Origin: Desulfobulbus sp.
Lineage (GTDB): Bacteria > Desulfobacterota > Desulfobulbia > Desulfobulbales > Desulfobulbaceae
DNA: 5,631 nt
Direction: 5' to 3'
Assembly (NCBI GenBank): GCA_030600525.1
Contig: JAUVLX010000242.1
Location: 1 to 5,631, forward strand
Positions 5,384 through 5,631 of the stretch are shown in pieces. Under the pieces are notes generated by a model. That model did not search any database and was not told where the DNA came from. It saw nothing but the letters and a program-made list of their open reading frames with translations. Both the position numbers and the translations under genes were made by a program. Each line of letters begins with the position of its first letter. The first letter of the stretch is position 1.

Positions 5384-5412
5384 ATTATACGCTTCCAGAC
5401 AATTTTTCGCAA
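5384..5412 (-). promoter_or_regulatory. Sigma-70 promoter reading toward tgt-yajC
   Basis: On the minus strand a -35 box TTGCGA (5412-5407) is followed after exactly 17 bp by a perfect -10 box TATAAT (5389-5384). The predicted start near 5377 is only some 13 nt before the palindrome. The spacer includes one arm of a 7-bp inverted repeat CTTCCAG/CTGGAAG (5392-5398 and 5414-5420), which could be an operator or chance. Confidence 0.65.
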
Positions 5413-5631
5413 GCTGGAAGGGAACGTCAGGTCACAACAAAGCTGTAGAGTATTCTTGATCTTTGAGGGCCTGTATTTACAGGAAACAAGAAACTGGGGC
5501 GGTTATCAGCATAATAATTACGGTTGAGAGTGGGTAATATGAGCAGGAACTCTTGCCACAGGTCATACTGAAACCTTTAAATGCAGGTAATCGGGGCAGT
5601 TTTGGTCCCTTCTTTTACTTTCATTCGTTCA
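5413..5631. other. Apparent non-coding stretch at the right edge
   Basis: No gene can be supported in these 219 bases. Two tiny frames run off the edge: minus strand 5631-5577 (17 codons, ending KVKEGTKTAPITCI and a TAA), which could be the tail of a gene outside the window, and plus strand from an ATG at 5581 (17 codons, MQVIGAVLVPSFTF...) without a ribosome site. They conflict, and neither is long enough to identify. I see no tRNA, riboswitch or clear terminator. Between about 5421 and 5576 only the small palindrome at 5470-5483 stands out. Confidence 0.4.
5470..5483. repeat. Perfect short palindrome, possible operator
   Basis: CCTGTA and TACAGG flank TT, giving a perfect 6-bp inverted repeat. 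It lies about 58 bp upstream of the -35 box of the tgt promoter, a position where a dimeric regulator could bind. The half-site spacing (CTG-N6-CAG) is not the enterobacterial LexA spacing, and no regulator is identified. Confidence 0.3.

Overview
The window looks like core chromosome of a strictly anaerobic bacterium, most likely a sulfate-reducer-like member of the Desulfobacterota (Desulfobulbales type). This is inferred from the gene set: an FmdE-family protein with a C-terminal zinc finger, a U32-like TIM-barrel protein with a cysteine cluster, a TIGR01212-type radical SAM protein, and a tgt-yajC pair. No 16S or other decisive marker is present. There is no phage gene, transposase, CRISPR array, rRNA or tRNA.

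Left half, plus strand. A U32-like gene enters from the left edge and stops at 687. A near-consensus sigma-70 promoter overlaps its stop codon and should drive a two-gene unit: an FmdE-family protein (785-1366) and, 9 nt later, a small cupin (1376-1729). A hairpin with a T-run sits across the cupin stop codon. A TIGR01212/YhcC-like radical SAM gene (1759-2712) follows after 29 nt, with no clear ribosome site of its own.

Middle and right, minus strand. A spermidine-synthase-fold protein (3472-2696) converges on the radical SAM gene with a 17-nt tail-to-tail overlap; it lacks several aminopropyltransferase residues. Before it on the same strand lie tgt (5091-3967) and yajC (3938-3594), followed by a strong intrinsic terminator (3497-3531). 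The usual secD-secF continuation of this operon is therefore absent here.

Right end, 5092-5631, has no convincing gene. It holds the most unusual structure in the window: a 179-bp imperfect palindrome (5186-5364) with two arms of exactly 87 nt around a 5-nt loop, bounded by short direct repeats. It lies between a good minus-strand sigma-70 promoter (5384-5412) and the tgt start, so it would be transcribed as a long hairpin in the tgt-yajC leader. It looks like a MITE-type insertion or a structured leader element. The rest of this end holds small inverted repeats and two very short open frames running off the edge, neither of which can be called.

The genes are mostly housekeeping or poorly characterised (tRNA queuosine modification, Sec accessory protein, anaerobic metal or redox proteins). 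I see no clear multi-gene novel system; the palindromic leader is the best candidate for something undescribed.
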